Shown here one piece after another: positions 1 to 12,155 of a DNA stretch of 64,000 bases; within the stretch, counting starts at the first letter, position 1; each line of letters begins with the position of its first letter. The DNA is from Tillandsia leiboldiana (Eukaryota > Streptophyta > Magnoliopsida > Poales > Bromeliaceae): NCBI GenBank assembly GCA_029204045.2, contig CM055060.1:51419378-51483377 (forward strand). Direction: 5' to 3'. The notes below the pieces were generated by a model. It had not been told where the DNA came from. It made no database searches and saw nothing but the letters and a program-made list of their open reading frames with translations. Made by a program: the position numbers and the translations under genes.

Positions 1-784
1 TGTTTTGAGAAATTTATTATGATTTGAATATCATTATAATTCATTTGATGCAATGATCATTTATATCAATTATTTCATCTTTAATTGATCAAAGTCAATT
101 CCTCTCTCAATGATCTCTTGGTATAGTTTTATCTTATTTGATAATTGAGTCAAGTATGAACATGAGATCAATGGTTGGTTGGATACTTAATATTTTACAT
201 AATTGATAGCCAATTGAGGGAAGTATTATTTAAAGTTTCATGCTCAAAAGATGTGGAAAGAGTTACATCGCTAGTGGAGTGTGAAAACTAACACCACATG
301 GAGGAAAGAGCTACCACCTCGGTCGTCCGAGTACTGTGTGCAGCTACCACATGTTTACCAAGCATGGTGCTTCTTGTTTATTAGATAAAATGCATTTTGG
401 AATACTCGACTTTGTCGAATTCCAAGATTGGTATAAGGTGAGATTTCAAATTGAAAGATGCTCAAAGAGCCACTTCCCTAGATATATTGACTAGATACAT
501 TATCTAATTTATTTGGGATGTCAAACATCTATCGATCTTTGTGCCTTCATTTCCTTTATTCAATTATTGATTTGATAAACACGTTACTCATTAGATCGTG
601 ATTGATGTTTTGAACTTGCTCAACTTTAGAGGATATAACTTTTATAAATTTTCATTTCATAATTTGAGTATTAATGATAGATTTAGCATAATCTATTTTT
701 TTTTTGATGTGAAACGATACTTTTTATTTAAAGTTGATATGCAAGAATGCTTACATACTTTTTCTGGATTTTATGAAATTTTTA

Positions 785-925
785 CAAATTTTTCTGGAGA
801 AAAAGTTGCAGGCAGTCCTGACTGGATGGACTCAGTCCGGATCCCGAACGATGGGATTTCCTGCGCGAAGCCGATCCGGACTGAACTCGAACCCGATCCG
901 GACCGCGGCTAGGTTTTAATAGAAA
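785..925 (+). promoter_or_regulatory. Internal CCGGA-motif array with weak TATA-like box before env-like ORF
   Basis: Several TCCGGA-centred motifs (AGTCCGGATCCCGAAC, GATCCGGACTGAAC, GATCCGGACCGCGG) are packed in about 110 bp and followed by TTTTAATAG. The same motif family forms the array in this element's LTR at 3790-4022, upstream of CCTATAAATAG. The arrangement (array, TATA-like box, leader with an intron, ORF) is matched at 16365-15691 on the other strand in the second element. The promoter function is inferred. Confidence 0.5.
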
Positions 926-1041
926 CGAATGGTCTTTTGATTTCAATTCTCTTCTAAACTTTTGTTTCTAACTCCCTAGACTTTCTCTCACCAGAATCAA
1001 GTGGTTTTGGATCCTTTGCAACTGATTTTCTCTCGATCCAA

Positions 1042-1419
1042 GTAAGTTCTTATGATCAAAACTTGATTTATTCACTGTTTTTGCCTTTGTTCATCTATAC
1101 GTGAAGGATTTCATGGTTAAATTTTAATTTTGCATGGTTTTTGATCAAATTTCTTTTGAAATAAGAACTCTGGACATCTTAGATTTGTAAGCCTTGTATT
1201 CATTTGATTAATGAATTTTTGGGCTTCGATTTCTAAAAATTCAATTTTAAGGCAAAATTTAAGAATTTTCTAAAATCATGGGATTGATCTATTTTTAAAA
1301 TTCTTTTTGAAAATCTAACTTTCTTCCTAGTTTCTATACATGATAAGGATTGTTTGGGTATGGTTTTTCAAATTTTTGAAATTAAACAATTTTTCATGTT
1401 CTTGAGTTCTAGCTCACAG
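1042..1419 (+). other. Predicted intron in the leader of the env-like ORF
   Basis: A strong donor (CAA followed by GTAAGT, 1042) and an acceptor (CTCACAG, ending 1419) bound 378 bp of T-rich sequence. The acceptor is 27 bp before the env-like ATG at 1447. The second element has the same boundaries in the same place (15722-16101, 380 bp), with donor CAA/GTAAGT and acceptor TTCACAG. Splicing is predicted from the sequence only. Confidence 0.5.
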
Positions 1420-1446
1420 GACCACAGTTTCGAATAATCGACTAAG

Positions 1447-2904
1447 ATGGTGTTCGGCTGGGTATTAGTGCTTATTGTCGCAATGGTCGGGACTCGAGCA
1501 ACGAACAAGCTCAAGAGAGCTAGGAAAGATCAAAAGGTAGAAGAGGTCGTGTCTTTGGATGAATCTGACACCGAATCAGAGGACTGGAATAAAGTCCTTG
1601 AGGAGACCGCCGCATTCGCTGCAGCAGCATCAAAGCGCAAAGCCCTAGTTTTTGGAAAATCAAAGACTCCTCCTACTGCTGCAGAAAAAGAAAAAGCTCC
1701 TATGGAGCAGATATCAATGAAGAGGAATTGTGTTGCTCGAAAAAGGGAACGAGCGCGAGGTATTGAGATCAACGAGCCACTAGCAAGTGAGCCACCTCCG
1801 CAAGATTTTGTTCACATCAACACGGATAGGATGAAAGCTTTTGAAAACAGAGAGTGCATTGGGGAACGTCATGTCAATATCGGGAACTTGCGAGACCGAT
1901 CTGCAACTTTTGGTCGACTTATTGATAGAATTGGCATGTCTCCCATTTGCAACTTCCCAGAATCGACAGGTTATTGTACTCATCTTGTACGAACTTTCTA
2001 TCTCTGTGCTAACAACCTTCAGGACAATGAAGGCGGACCAATGGAGTTTCGAACAACGGTTCGGAACACTCATCTGACAATTACTCCTCAGTTGATTGGA
2101 GAAGTAATTGGAATAAAGGCAAGGCTGGATGGCACGCACTACATGAAGTCTCCAATATTGACAACAACGCTTTGGAAAGTAGTCGTGGATGGAATTTGCA
2201 TGCCCGATACTAGTTCAACTGGAAATTTTGTATTTTCAAAGGAACTTCGACCTGAGTATAGGTTTTTGAATTTTATTGTTTGCTACAACATTCTACCAAA
2301 CATGCAAACTAAAGTCCTGAGATGGGATCGCATGCTATTTATGTATCTCTTGGGACATCCCACTGCCGTGGAGGACATGAACATCAACATTCCATATATC
2401 ATCTAGAACAGGATGGCTCGATATGTGGAACATCCTCATCAGACGAAGCGACTTCCGTTCCCTATGATCATTATGTGGATTTTGAGAAAATTTGACGTCG
2501 ACATTCGATCGTCAAGTTATATGCAGAGCTTGGGGACAATCAATGACACGACGGTTGTGAAGTCACTTCCCAAAAAACCAGATGATACACCTACTCCTCC
2601 CTGAGGCAAGAGACCATCAGCACCAGTAGCAGCAGCAGTAACAACGACAACAGCAGCAGCAGCAGCAGCAGCTTCTACTTCAGAGGATGACGCCTCTGTT
2701 ACGTCAATCTATCGAGAGCAGCAACGACTATCGTCGGAGAAAGAACGCATGTCAAAAGAGATAACGCAGATATCTTCAGACATGGCTAAAGTTACTGCCA
2801 CCCAAGTCGACATAAAGAGGAAGTTTAAATCTTTTGCGAAGTTGGTCAAGAAGATCTTTACCAAACTTGGGTGTAGTGACTCCGACGACACGGACTCGGA
2901 TTGA
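1447..2904 (+). pseudogene. Sirevirus env-like ORF with two in-frame stops
   Basis: One reading frame of 485 codons is broken by TAG at 2404 (codon 320, where the second element has Trp) and TGA at 2602 (codon 386). It is collinear with the ORF at 14219-15691 and shares blocks such as ECIGERHVNI, YNILPNMQTKV and MARYVEHPH. The N terminus is hydrophobic (about residues 2-15), then strongly basic (TNKLKRAR). The middle resembles the domain known from databases as putative plant transposon protein. After the second stop come an Ala-rich run from a CAG repeat (about 2650-2672), a charged coiled-coil-like stretch and an acidic tail. Function is unknown; 'env-like' rests on its position after pol in Sireviruses. 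Confidence 0.75.
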
Positions 2905-3049
2905 TGTTTCTGATATTTTTTTTTTCTTCTTAGTTCTAATCATGTTTCTCTTTTGCAGGTTTCTATCTTCCTTTGACAGTTTTCATTTTTAAACTTTTCG
3001 AACACTACACTTTTCTTTCCCTCATATTTCTTTTGGCGTGTTTGTTGAC

Positions 3050-3064
3050 AAAAAGGGGGAGAAG
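3050..3064 (+). promoter_or_regulatory. Upstream polypurine tract
   Basis: A purine run, AAAAAGGGGGAGAAG, lies about 500 bp before the 3' LTR. The second element has the matching tract at 14047-14060 on the minus strand. Several polypurine tracts before the 3' LTR are a known Sirevirus feature. A 31-bp tandem duplication follows at 3082. Confidence 0.6.
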
Positions 3065-3081
3065 AGAAAGAACTGATGGAA

Positions 3082-3143
3082 GGTAAGGTAGAAAGTAATA
3101 TGCATGCATGTCGGTAAGGTAGAAAGTAATATGCATGCATGTC
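3082..3143 (+). repeat. Tandem duplication, 2 x 31 bp
   Basis: Two adjacent copies of a unit beginning GGTAAGGTAGAAAG and ending GCATGCATGTC lie between the env-like ORF and the LTR. The other Sirevirus has its own, different two-copy duplication at the equivalent place (about 13967-14026). Confidence 0.85.
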
Positions 3144-3556
3144 AAGATAACAACGACTAACTATTTGGGCATGTAATATTTGCTAACAAGTGATGACTTT
3201 TGACACTTGTTTGAACATGACATGACATGGAACATGAATGATTTTAGAAGGTATGTTTCTCTCAGAGTGTTTATCTTCTTACATATCTGGTAATTAATGT
3301 CATGTTAAGTATAAACTCTATCTCTCTGATTGATTATTGAATATTTAAATTCTTGAGGTATCTAAATATTTCTTTTGTCAAGAATTATTTTTGTTGCAGA
3401 GAGTACAAACGTCTAAGTCCAGAGTTTATTTTAGGAGTTTATCTCTTGTATTCATTTTTACTTGGATCATACTTGTAAATTTTTGTTGTATGGTGATAGC
3501 AACAAAAATATCTTTTTAAATTTTTTTAGTGGAATTTTATTTTGTCACGAAACCGC

Positions 3557-3569
3557 CAAAGGGGGAGAT
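3557..3569 (+). promoter_or_regulatory. Polypurine tract at 3' LTR
   Basis: AAAGGGGGAGAT directly precedes the LTR start TGTTAAGG. It primes plus-strand DNA synthesis in LTR elements. The same tract is at 13500-13511 (minus strand) in the second element. Confidence 0.8.
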
Positions 3570-4836
3570 TGTTAAGGATTTTGTTTTGGCGTATTTCGTG
3601 AAGTGGTATAAGTCTTGAAGATTGAAGATGAAGAATTGTGGATCAATTACATCAATCTCAAGAAAAATTGATTCGAAATGATCAGGTACGATTAACTAAA
3701 TAATTTTGGTGACCCGTATACATTTGTATAGTTTAGAAACACTTGGATAAGTTTTCAGTGCATAAAAATCAAAAACTGGACAAGTTGGATGTTCAGGATC
3801 CGGATCAGACCATTCCAGTCCGGACCCCGAACATAGTTTAGTTCATACGGAATTCCAGTCCGGACCATCCCCTCTTCAGTCCGGACCCCGAACTATGTGT
3901 TTGCTGAAATCGCATGAACAGTCCGGATCAGAAAATTCCAGTCCGGACCCCGAACTGTTTTTTCAGGAAAATTGCTGAAAAAAGACGACAGTCCGGATTA
4001 GCCAAATCCAGTCCGGACCGCCGTGCGGAAAAAATTCTGTTAAGTTAGTTTTTGATGCTTATCTTTTTCCAAAGGTTTCTAACCTATAAATAGACCTTAT
4101 CATTCATCTTTTAGGGTAATCCAAAAATAATCCCGATTATAAAAACCGAAGGAAAAAATCTACAAATATAGAGAAGAAAGGAAAACACGATTAAATTCAT
4201 GTTTCTTCATCTATATTGTTCAATTTGATTCTAGGGTCTCAAAACTCCTATTTCTTGAAGAATCAAATTGAAGAATACTTAGATGGTATTTTCTTATCTA
4301 TCATTGATCTAAGTATTCGGAGGATCATCACCAAACAAAAACAACGATTTTCTAAAATCGGCGTGCGGATTCGCGTGGCCTTATAGATTCAAGGTGCTAC
4401 CACTCTCGTGGATTCGGAGCGAGGCGCGTTCGTGTGATCGAGACGTGCCACATTGGTGAAGACCGTGGATTCGGTTGGACGTCGTGGATTCGACGTTGAA
4501 CGTCGTGGATTCAACATTGGGACACAAATCGTGGATTCGAGGAGCGTTCGGAGCGAGCGGAGAAGATCAACTAGGAGCGTATGAAAAAGGTTGAGTCGTA
4601 GGGTTACGGTAAATGTCCTTGTACGTGTTTAATCTTAGTGGATTTCGCCGTATTATCGGTCCCGTGGTTTTTTACTCTTGTGATGGAGTTTTCCACGTAA
4701 ATCTTGCGTACTTTATTTATTTTCCGCATTGGGTTATTTTTTACGCAATGATTTGGTGTGTTTATTGTTTTCACCTATTCACCCCCCCTCTAGGTGGTTT
4801 TTCCTCTATTCAGATCCATATTATTCATAACCCACA
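3570..4836 (+). repeat. Sirevirus 3' LTR
   Basis: This LTR of 1267 bp begins TGTTAAGG and ends ACCCACA. It holds an array of AGTCCGGACC(C)CGAAC palindromic motifs (3790-4022), a TATA box CCTATAAATAG (4083-4093) and a run of GTGGATTCG repeats (about 4370-4530). It is homologous to, but clearly diverged from, the LTRs of the element at 12156-21306. Confidence 0.85.
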
Positions 4837-4991
4837 TTATCGATGCCGTTCCTCTGGCTGGGCCTTTTTTTAGGCAGTCACGGACGCCCTACGTAAGTCC
4901 AGTCCTCCGTGGATGTAATGGCAGTAGGTAGGCGTAGGCTTGACTGGACCCTATGAGGCAGTCAGTTCGATTGGGTCGATTGAGCACCTCG

Positions 4992-7900
4992 TGTCAAGCC
5001 CCGGGGTCGAAATTGCGACCCGGGCTCGCCAACAGATCCGCCACCTATACGGAAAACCCTGCATAGGCAAAGTGTCCAACCTGCAAGGAAAATACTACAG
5101 CTAAACAGATATCAGAGCTATAAAATAAACTGCTATAAAACTAAAATCCACCAACTGTACAACTGAAAATAATGGTACAATATCCATCTCCTATAAGTGA
5201 TAATCATACAATATCCTCAAATACAATAAACCAAAACTCAACAGGGAGGTAACCTGAAATAATACATCAGTGTACAAGCTCTCAGTACAAGTCAAACCTC
5301 ACAATACAAAGATCTCTCAAAAGCGGAAAAATAACTAATCTACTGACTGTACTCAGGATCTCCAATGAAGGGGTACCGCTACGCTCCATAGACGGTTAGG
5401 GATCTGACTCGCGACTCCCTCGCCTCGAATAGCAACCGCAGAATCAGCAACACCCGCTAAGACTCTGCAAAACAAAGGAGAGAAAAGAAAAAAAATGAGG
5501 GGGAAAACCCCCAATGGGTGTGAGAACTACACCAAAAGGGAGTTCTCAGTGGGTACCACCGCCAGGCCCGACGATCTGCCTACTAAGTCTACTAGAGGCA
5601 TAAGCTAACAATGCAGTAAAAAACTGAACAAGAAAAGCTGAAGATACACTACAGCTACCATACCTCTATCTAAATGCTCAATGGGTGGTACAGATGAAAA
5701 ATATATATAACTACTCGCACCCAAGGTGTTCAATCGACCCAATCGAACTGACTACCTCATAGGGTCTAGTCAAGCCTGCGCCCACCTACTGCCACACATC
5801 CACAAGAGGACGGGAGTTACGTAGGGCGTCCCACACGAACTAACTCACCCCTCGCGCAAAACTGCCTCAACAGGCCCAACATCGCATCCACTGCTAAAAC
5901 TGCCTCAACAGGCCAACCATCACATCCACTGTGGCATCTCAGGGGGCGCGACCCCAACTGAGGAAAACGGCGCGACATAGAGTAAAGAACATTGGCACCT
6001 GCAGGCTATAGTCAAAATCCACACTCACTCTCAAAACGGAAGGACTCAAGATCCCCAAACATCTCGCACGTCGGTCGAAGTACTCTCGACGACTCAACTA
6101 ACTAGCTCTCGCGAATCTCGAGACACTAACGAACTCAACCAACTTGTGGCTCAGAACACACTGGTTGGAGATACTCCACAGCCGGGACCACCGTCGACCC
6201 AAACAGCTCTCAAAACGAAACTCCCAACTCGCCACGCTAAACACACAGGCTGGAGGTACTCCACAACCGGGATCGACCCACAACTCAGGGCTAACAAAAC
6301 TAGTCAGACGACACTCAACGACCCGGGACCACCGTCAACCCCAACGGTTCCCAACAACACTAGCACAGGTCTAAACTCAGCTACCAGACTCCACTCAGCC
6401 CCCAGGCACGAGTGCAACATACGTCCCACAGTAACCTGACCTCTCGGCCCACTACCCGGGCGAGGAAACACTAAGTCCAGAAAATAACCGAAGTGTGGGT
6501 GTCTAAGCATAAAAGAACCTAACCCAAGTGAAGGTTCTCTACTGGTCTGGTTTGACATGCATCATATGGCAGGGTGCTAGGTCAAGTTCCAATAATAGGA
6601 TGAAATTAAACATAACACAAAAATAGAATATCTCATCTCTCACAGCATACTTCCTATCTCCTCTAACATGGAATGAACATATCCTTTTATCATCATGCGA
6701 GGTATCAAATCCACCAGACATGTACAATAAAACAAGTAAGCATCAATCCACATAATATAGGCCATTCCTTAAGCTTACATCTCAACCTAGAGATTGTACA
6801 TTTAATCATGCATGCTATCAATCACAGTGGGTAATATTACCTTAGGTAAGCCTCTATCAATCCTCATCATGAACATCCACTATCACAACTCTCATAAACA
6901 TAGATGGATAATACTCATGCAATCCTCAAACAAATACCATTACTAAGCTTACCTTTCAATCACATACATAGGTACACTAACATGTATGTATTCTATCATA
7001 AAGAATTAGAGAACCGTCTACCGGTTCTGGGGATGAAACAACTCACCTGAAATGCTTTCCGCAGGCAAAGCTGAAGTCGGTGAAGTGCGTAGTCTCACGC
7101 TGTCCAAAATCCACTGAAACTGCACTCTCGACACTCAGTCGCACAAGCCTCTGCTCCAACCAACAACGCAAACACAACACAACAATCAAAACCCCACAAC
7201 ACCCAAATAGCACATGCTGTTTTCACCAACCAGCAGAGAAGAGGGGGGATTCTCACCTGAGTACAGTCCTCCAAAAATCCCAGAAAAATCACGGTTGCGA
7301 TCCTCGCGACGAGTAGATCCAAAACAAGTATTTAAACACCCCGTTCCGACACCTGTAGGCCAAGATAAAAATATAACAACGCGGGTATGTCAAAGTATCC
7401 ACCAACAAAAACCTGTAGGAAATCAGTCCGCAAGAAGCATAATTATCACCTTCGAAGAGTCCTCCAAAAATTCCGATAAAAATACGGGTGCACTCCTCTC
7501 GAAGTGTAGACATCAATCGAGTCCTTAAATGCCTCATTCCGATGCTGGTAGACTGAGAAAATCCAACAATACTCCACCGCTGTCCCGTACCTCGCAGCAG
7601 TACAAAGGGTCATAGAAAAGTCTCGGGAACCATGGCAAAAACCCAAAATAAGGCGAAGTGATCAACACAAAAATCGAAGACGTACCTCTTGTGAACGCGC
7701 TGCCATGAAAATCGGCTCAAAAGTCCATCGAGGTAGTCCAGGGGGTCTCTCGGACTGAAAAGCGACGGTAGAAGCCCAAAAACGAAGGAGCGTCGAAGCA
7801 CGCCGCGTCGCATAAAACGCTGATACTGAGGCCTCCAAAAATCTTGGGAATCCATCAAAGAGTGGAGAAGAGGGAGGGGAGGAACCTCACTGAAGAAATC

Positions 7901-8817
7901 GCGCAGAGAAAAGCCTCGAAAAACCAGAAAACTGAGAAACGGAGGAGGGAAGGGCTATTTATAGGCTGGGAAAACAAATCCAGAAATGACCGGGGTGTCC
8001 CCGGTTTCGGGCGCCCGAAACATTCGGGCCCGGAAAATCGGGTCGGATGGAGCCCAACCGACCGCGCCAGAATCCACCAGGATGCGCCACGTCACCTCTG
8101 AGCAGGCGACAGCCAAGACCGCCAACCGCCATGCGCCGCGTGGTCCGCGCGGAGGCTAACGCGTGGCACGCCCACGCCCGGGAACCGCGCGTCAACGCGT
8201 TGGTCGCCGCGCCCACGTGCGCACCAGCGCCGCCTGCGCCCACCTGCCGCGCATGCTTCCCGAGGCCTGCTGCCCTGCTCCGTGGACTGCGCCTGCTGCG
8301 CCAGCCAATGCCTTGCTGCCACGTGTCCAGTGTGAACCAGTAGAAAAATGCCACGTGGCACACTCCTCCCGCAGCATCGCGCGCCTGCCCGCGCCTGTGC
8401 GCTGCCCGCGCCTGCTCCCGTGGGCCGGGCCCACTGCGCCGCGATTCCTGCACTACCACGTGGTGTACGGCACCAATCGAAAGCCGCCACGTGGCACGCT
8501 CTTTGGTCCACCGGTCCACCGTGCACCCAAAACACAAGAAAACTTTCGGGTGTCTGTTTTCGGCCGACCGGACTCAGAAAAATACAAGCAAGTAGTCGAT
8601 TTCCATCGTTTTCGTGCGCTGAGTCCAAATTCGATGTCCATTTTGCCCTATTCCACTCCTAAAATTCGGTGGGGCATCCAAATACACTCGTGATCCATTT
8701 TTCATACTGAGTCCACCACTTGTGTCCAATTTGCACAAAAACACCTCCAACACTCAACATAAGCCTCCAGACTGCTGACCCAACAGTAATCCTACCGCGG
8801 GGATTCGGGTCCTCACA
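4992..8817 (-). mobile_element. Solo LTR, Tekay-like gypsy, target CCTCG
   Basis: A complete LTR in minus orientation reads TGTCAAGCCCCGG at its left edge and GGGTCCTCACA at its right edge. The 5-bp target duplication CCTCG (4987-4991 and 8818-8822) is perfect, and the interrupted LTR continues across it. No internal sequence remains, so it is a product of LTR-LTR recombination. ORFs inside it are not supported as genes. Confidence 0.9.
7955..8520 (-). promoter_or_regulatory. LTR promoter: TATA box and G-box/CCAAT repeats
   Basis: On the minus strand the TATA box CTATAAATAG (7955-7964) lies downstream of a GC-rich block with CCACGTGG/CCACGTGT G-box cores (about 8318-8500), two of them paired with CCAAT. 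The same layout is found in the other gypsy LTRs of the window. Confidence 0.6.
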
Positions 8818-9548
8818 CCTCGTGTGCGAGTAGATACATCATCTTTCATCTGTATCACCAATTGAACATTTAGATAGAGGCATGGTAGGTGTAGAGTATC
8901 TCCAGCTTTCTTGTTTAGTTTTTAATGCATGGTTATCTTATGCCTCTAGTAGACTTAGTGGGCAAACCGTCTGGCCTGGTGGCGGTACCCACTGAGAACT
9001 ACCTGTTGGTGTAGTTCTCACACCTATTGGGGATCCTCCCGATCCTCCTTTTCTTTCCTCTCCTCTGTTTTGCAGAGTCATTGCGGGTGTTGCTGATTCT
9101 GTTGTTGTTGTTCGTGGCGAGGGAGTCGCGAGCTAGATCCCTACCAGTCTTTGGAATGTAGCTGTACCCCCACCTTGAAGATTTGTAGTACTGTCAGTAG
9201 ATTAGTTTTATTTTCACTTGTGAGAGACTATTGTATTGTGAGGATCTGACTTGTACTGAGAGCCCGTACACTGATGTATTATTTCAGTTTACCTCCCTGT
9301 AGAGTTCTGGGTTATTGTATCAGCTGATTTTGTATATGATCATATTTGGGAGATGGATATTGTACCTTTATTTCTAGTTGTATAGTGGTTGAATTTTAGT
9401 TTACAGCAGTTTACTTTATAGCTCTGATATCTGTTTAGCTGTAGTACCTTTTCTTGCAAGTTAGACGCTTTGCCTATGCGGGATTTTTTTTATAGGCGGC
9501 GGATCTGTTGGCGAGTCTGGGTCGCAGTTTCGACCCCGGGGCGTGACA
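8818..9548 (+). repeat. 3' end of the host gypsy 5' LTR
   Basis: This continues the LTR interrupted at 4991 and runs to the terminal GACCCCGGGGCGTGACA. It matches the last ~730 bp of the LTR at 25101-29102 (28375 onward). Confidence 0.85.
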
Positions 9549-11795
9549 GATTAGAGTGGTATCAGAGGCTAGGTTGTAGGTCATGGTGGACTTAGAAACC
9601 CTAGGCTTGTGGTTGGACCCTAGGATGACTTTGTGAGAGTCGTGAATTATAGCGAGAGTCCTGATTGAGTTTTATACCTCTCCTATGGGACAGGATGAGT
9701 GATCGGCATGTTTATTCTCCTAAGTGATTATGTTGGCTGCAGACAACATAATGCTGTGGAATGGGTAGCATGCTCTAGACTTTCGCTAGATTGGGTCAAG
9801 TGTTTGTTGTGTGCTGTGTTGTGGTTTTGTCGTGGTGAGCGGTTGATTTGGGCCGGATACCCAGATTGAGGTCAGAGAGCTCCGGACCCAAATGGCAGGA
9901 TTGTTAGAGACGTATCAGCGACAGAGTGAGCAGCTGGTTTAGGTGTTACAATTGTCGGGGCACTGAGTAGACCCCCTCCGTGCCAACGCTTAGTGCCAAG
10001 GCACCGAGGCTGGGTGGACAGTTGACAGCAGATGAGCTGGGGGAAATCATCGATTGATTGAGTTAGTTTTGGCAAATGAACCACCCTGATTCATAGGATT
10101 GAGCTTGGAGCCTTTGGTGGCAGAATCGTGGTTGGTGGTGATGGAGAGACTATTTAAGAGCCTCCCTGTGCTAGAGAGTTTACACAGTTGCTGAACTGCG
10201 CGCTCCATGTTAGAGGGACGAGGCGCAAAGGGTATGTGTGACTCGGGGTGGATTACGCTAGGATACCTTCCAGCTTATTCAGTCCCTCTGTTATAGATTT
10301 GTGATGCCTCGATGGAGTAGGCGTTGTGTATGGAGCGTGGCGTTGCAGTTCCTTGTATAGGGATCTGCCACCAGAGGTGAGTTCTGGATAGAGGCGCTTG
10401 GCGCTAGGTGATGGAAGATAGATCGACCGGCAGAGGCATTCCATATTTCTTCTCTAGGGTAGTGGATTTCTGAGACGCTAGAGGTTGGGTAGACCCCGAT
10501 GGCAGCATCAGCATTAGTATCAGCAGCGGCGATAGCATGGATGTGTTATCTGCGGAGGGCCGCATTTGTCATCCCAGTGTGAGCAACGGCAGAGGTCGTG
10601 CTCCTTGTGTGGTTAGTCAAAATATTTATCGGAAGACTTATTGGTACTTGTGGTAGTTCGGTGTTTGACCCAGTGCTTGGGATTGGTTGGCACAGTACCA
10701 CGTGATGTTTGACTGCGGAGAGAAAAGACTATGATCTTTTGCGAGGCAGACAAGAGGATGTTGTTTGAGACTGTTAGAGCACATAGGTTACAGCGACAGT
10801 GTGAGAGGTGCCTACGGTGGCACCGGGACTCAAGGATATCCCTATCGTCGTGAGTTCCCTGGTGTGAGTCCACCTGAGTTGATGATGATGCCGCCGGTCA
10901 GGGAGATTGAGATTACAATTGACGTGGTTCTGGGAGCCGCGCCGATATTGAAGGCACCTTGTTGGATGGCACCAGTTAAGCTAAGAGAACTGATGGCATA
11001 GTTGCGGGAACTGATGGATAGAGGGTTGTTAAACCCAGTGTCTTACCTTGGGGAGCACTTTCTTTTTGTGGACGAGATAGTGGATTATGGCCGATCAGCA
11101 GAGGTTGACTTGCAGTGACGCCCCCATAGCGGCTTTGGATGTGTGCGGATGCCATGGACAGGACGGCAGTGCAGTGTTGGAGCTTGATGATCGCGCGACA
11201 GTCGTCGCTACTGGAGCAGTTGAGACGATTAGGACTAGAGGTTGTGTCCCTAGGGGTCGCGGTTAGATTATAGCTTTCGTTTGTGCAGCCACAGCAGGAA
11301 AAGATTCAACACTTCTCTCCGTTTTTAACGTCTATATGCCGAGGCTCACGAATGGGCCGCAAACTTCGAAAGGTTGCTCCAGAAATGGAGACGGTGTCGG
11401 AGCCGTTCTTGTTTGATTGGGGTGAAGGCATTGGCCTTTCGAAATTTGCGGACCTTTCGCTGTTGTCGGCGGTTTTCTAAATTGATAGTTGGGGTTGATG
11501 ATATTCCTGATGTTGGGCTTTTCTCTTTCTTGTTTGGTTGTGTGGGTGTGGTCTGGTTCGTCCTGGTTGAGTTGGTACAGAGGGTTAGATTTTTGGAGCT
11601 TGTTGTTTTTCCCCCCAGCCTTTTATTGTAGTCCCTGATATTTTTCCACGTTTCAGCTCAGAGGTGTTATGCTTATGGATCCCTCGCCCGTGATTGACTC
11701 GCTCCATTTGAGATTTGTGTGTGTTTGGAGTACAAGGGATGCCCGTTGCGAATTCTGGCTCGTGAGAGGAGATGATTGCGCAACCGGGCCATGCC
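9549..11795 (+). pseudogene. Decayed gypsy gag-pol remnants
   Basis: Only short pieces remain, all with stops and frameshifts. About 9890 encodes a gag-like helix (QMAGLLETYQRQSEQ). About 10537-10600 encodes the zinc knuckle start CVICGGPHLSSQCEQR. About 10680-10730 matches the end of the protease region (LDWLAQYHVMFDCGEKR). 10765-11001 includes the RT N terminus (PPVREIEITIDVV). About 11205-11270 matches the spacer before integrase (LEQLRRLGLEVV). RT, RNase H and integrase catalytic motifs are absent. It cannot encode a working polyprotein. Confidence 0.75.
9558..9569 (+). promoter_or_regulatory. Primer-binding site (initiator-Met tRNA)
   Basis: TGGTATCAGAGG lies 9 bp after the LTR end. It complements the 3' end of initiator-Met tRNA except for its last base, which is the usual primer for this lineage. 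Confidence 0.85.
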
Positions 11796-12155
11796 ATACT
11801 TGTGAGGACCCGAATCCCCACTTAAGAGTTATGGATGGAGTAGTAGCTTCTGGGAGTGTTTGTGCGGGTGTCGGGCCCCGGAATTTGGATTCCTGGTGTA
11901 AATGGAAGCATGATTGCTTGCTGGAGGCCCATTGAGGGTGATTGAGGTTTCTGCGCGCGTTTTGGAATCAAGATATGGACCCGGTACGAAAAATAGATCA
12001 AGTCTACTTTTTCGGGAATTTTTGGGAAATTTTAGAAGTGGAATTTGGCCAATCGGACTTCGGATTTGGATTCAGCGCGCGAAACCGGTCAAGATGGACT
12101 ATTTACTTGTATTTTCGGAGCCCGGACGCGAAAACACGGATTTCGAGGCATGGGG

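Larger units (their letters stand above)
1..4836 (+). mobile_element. Ty1/copia retrotransposon, Sirevirus-type, 3' part (5' part outside window)
   Basis: This is the 3' portion of a plus-strand copia element: a spacer after pol (1 to about 780), an env-like ORF (1447-2904), two polypurine tracts and the 3' LTR (3570-4836). The order and sequence match, in reverse complement, the more complete element at 12156-21306, where the same env-like ORF lies between pol and the 3' LTR. A long post-pol region with an env-like ORF and repeated polypurine tracts is a known Sirevirus trait. Bases 1-600 align with the complement of about 16600-17300 and hold no gene I can recognise. The element interrupts a gypsy LTR that resumes at 4837; the target duplication cannot be checked because the left end is missing. 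Confidence 0.85.

Noticed and set aside
598..919. Short open frames before the env-like ORF
   Set aside because: They cover the AT-rich spacer and the CCGGA motif block, and nothing comparable is open in the second element.
7959..8693. Open frames of 176-192 codons on both strands
   Set aside because: They lie in the GC-rich U3 of an LTR, overlap each other in several frames, and read as Ala/Arg/Pro-rich translations with no known domain.
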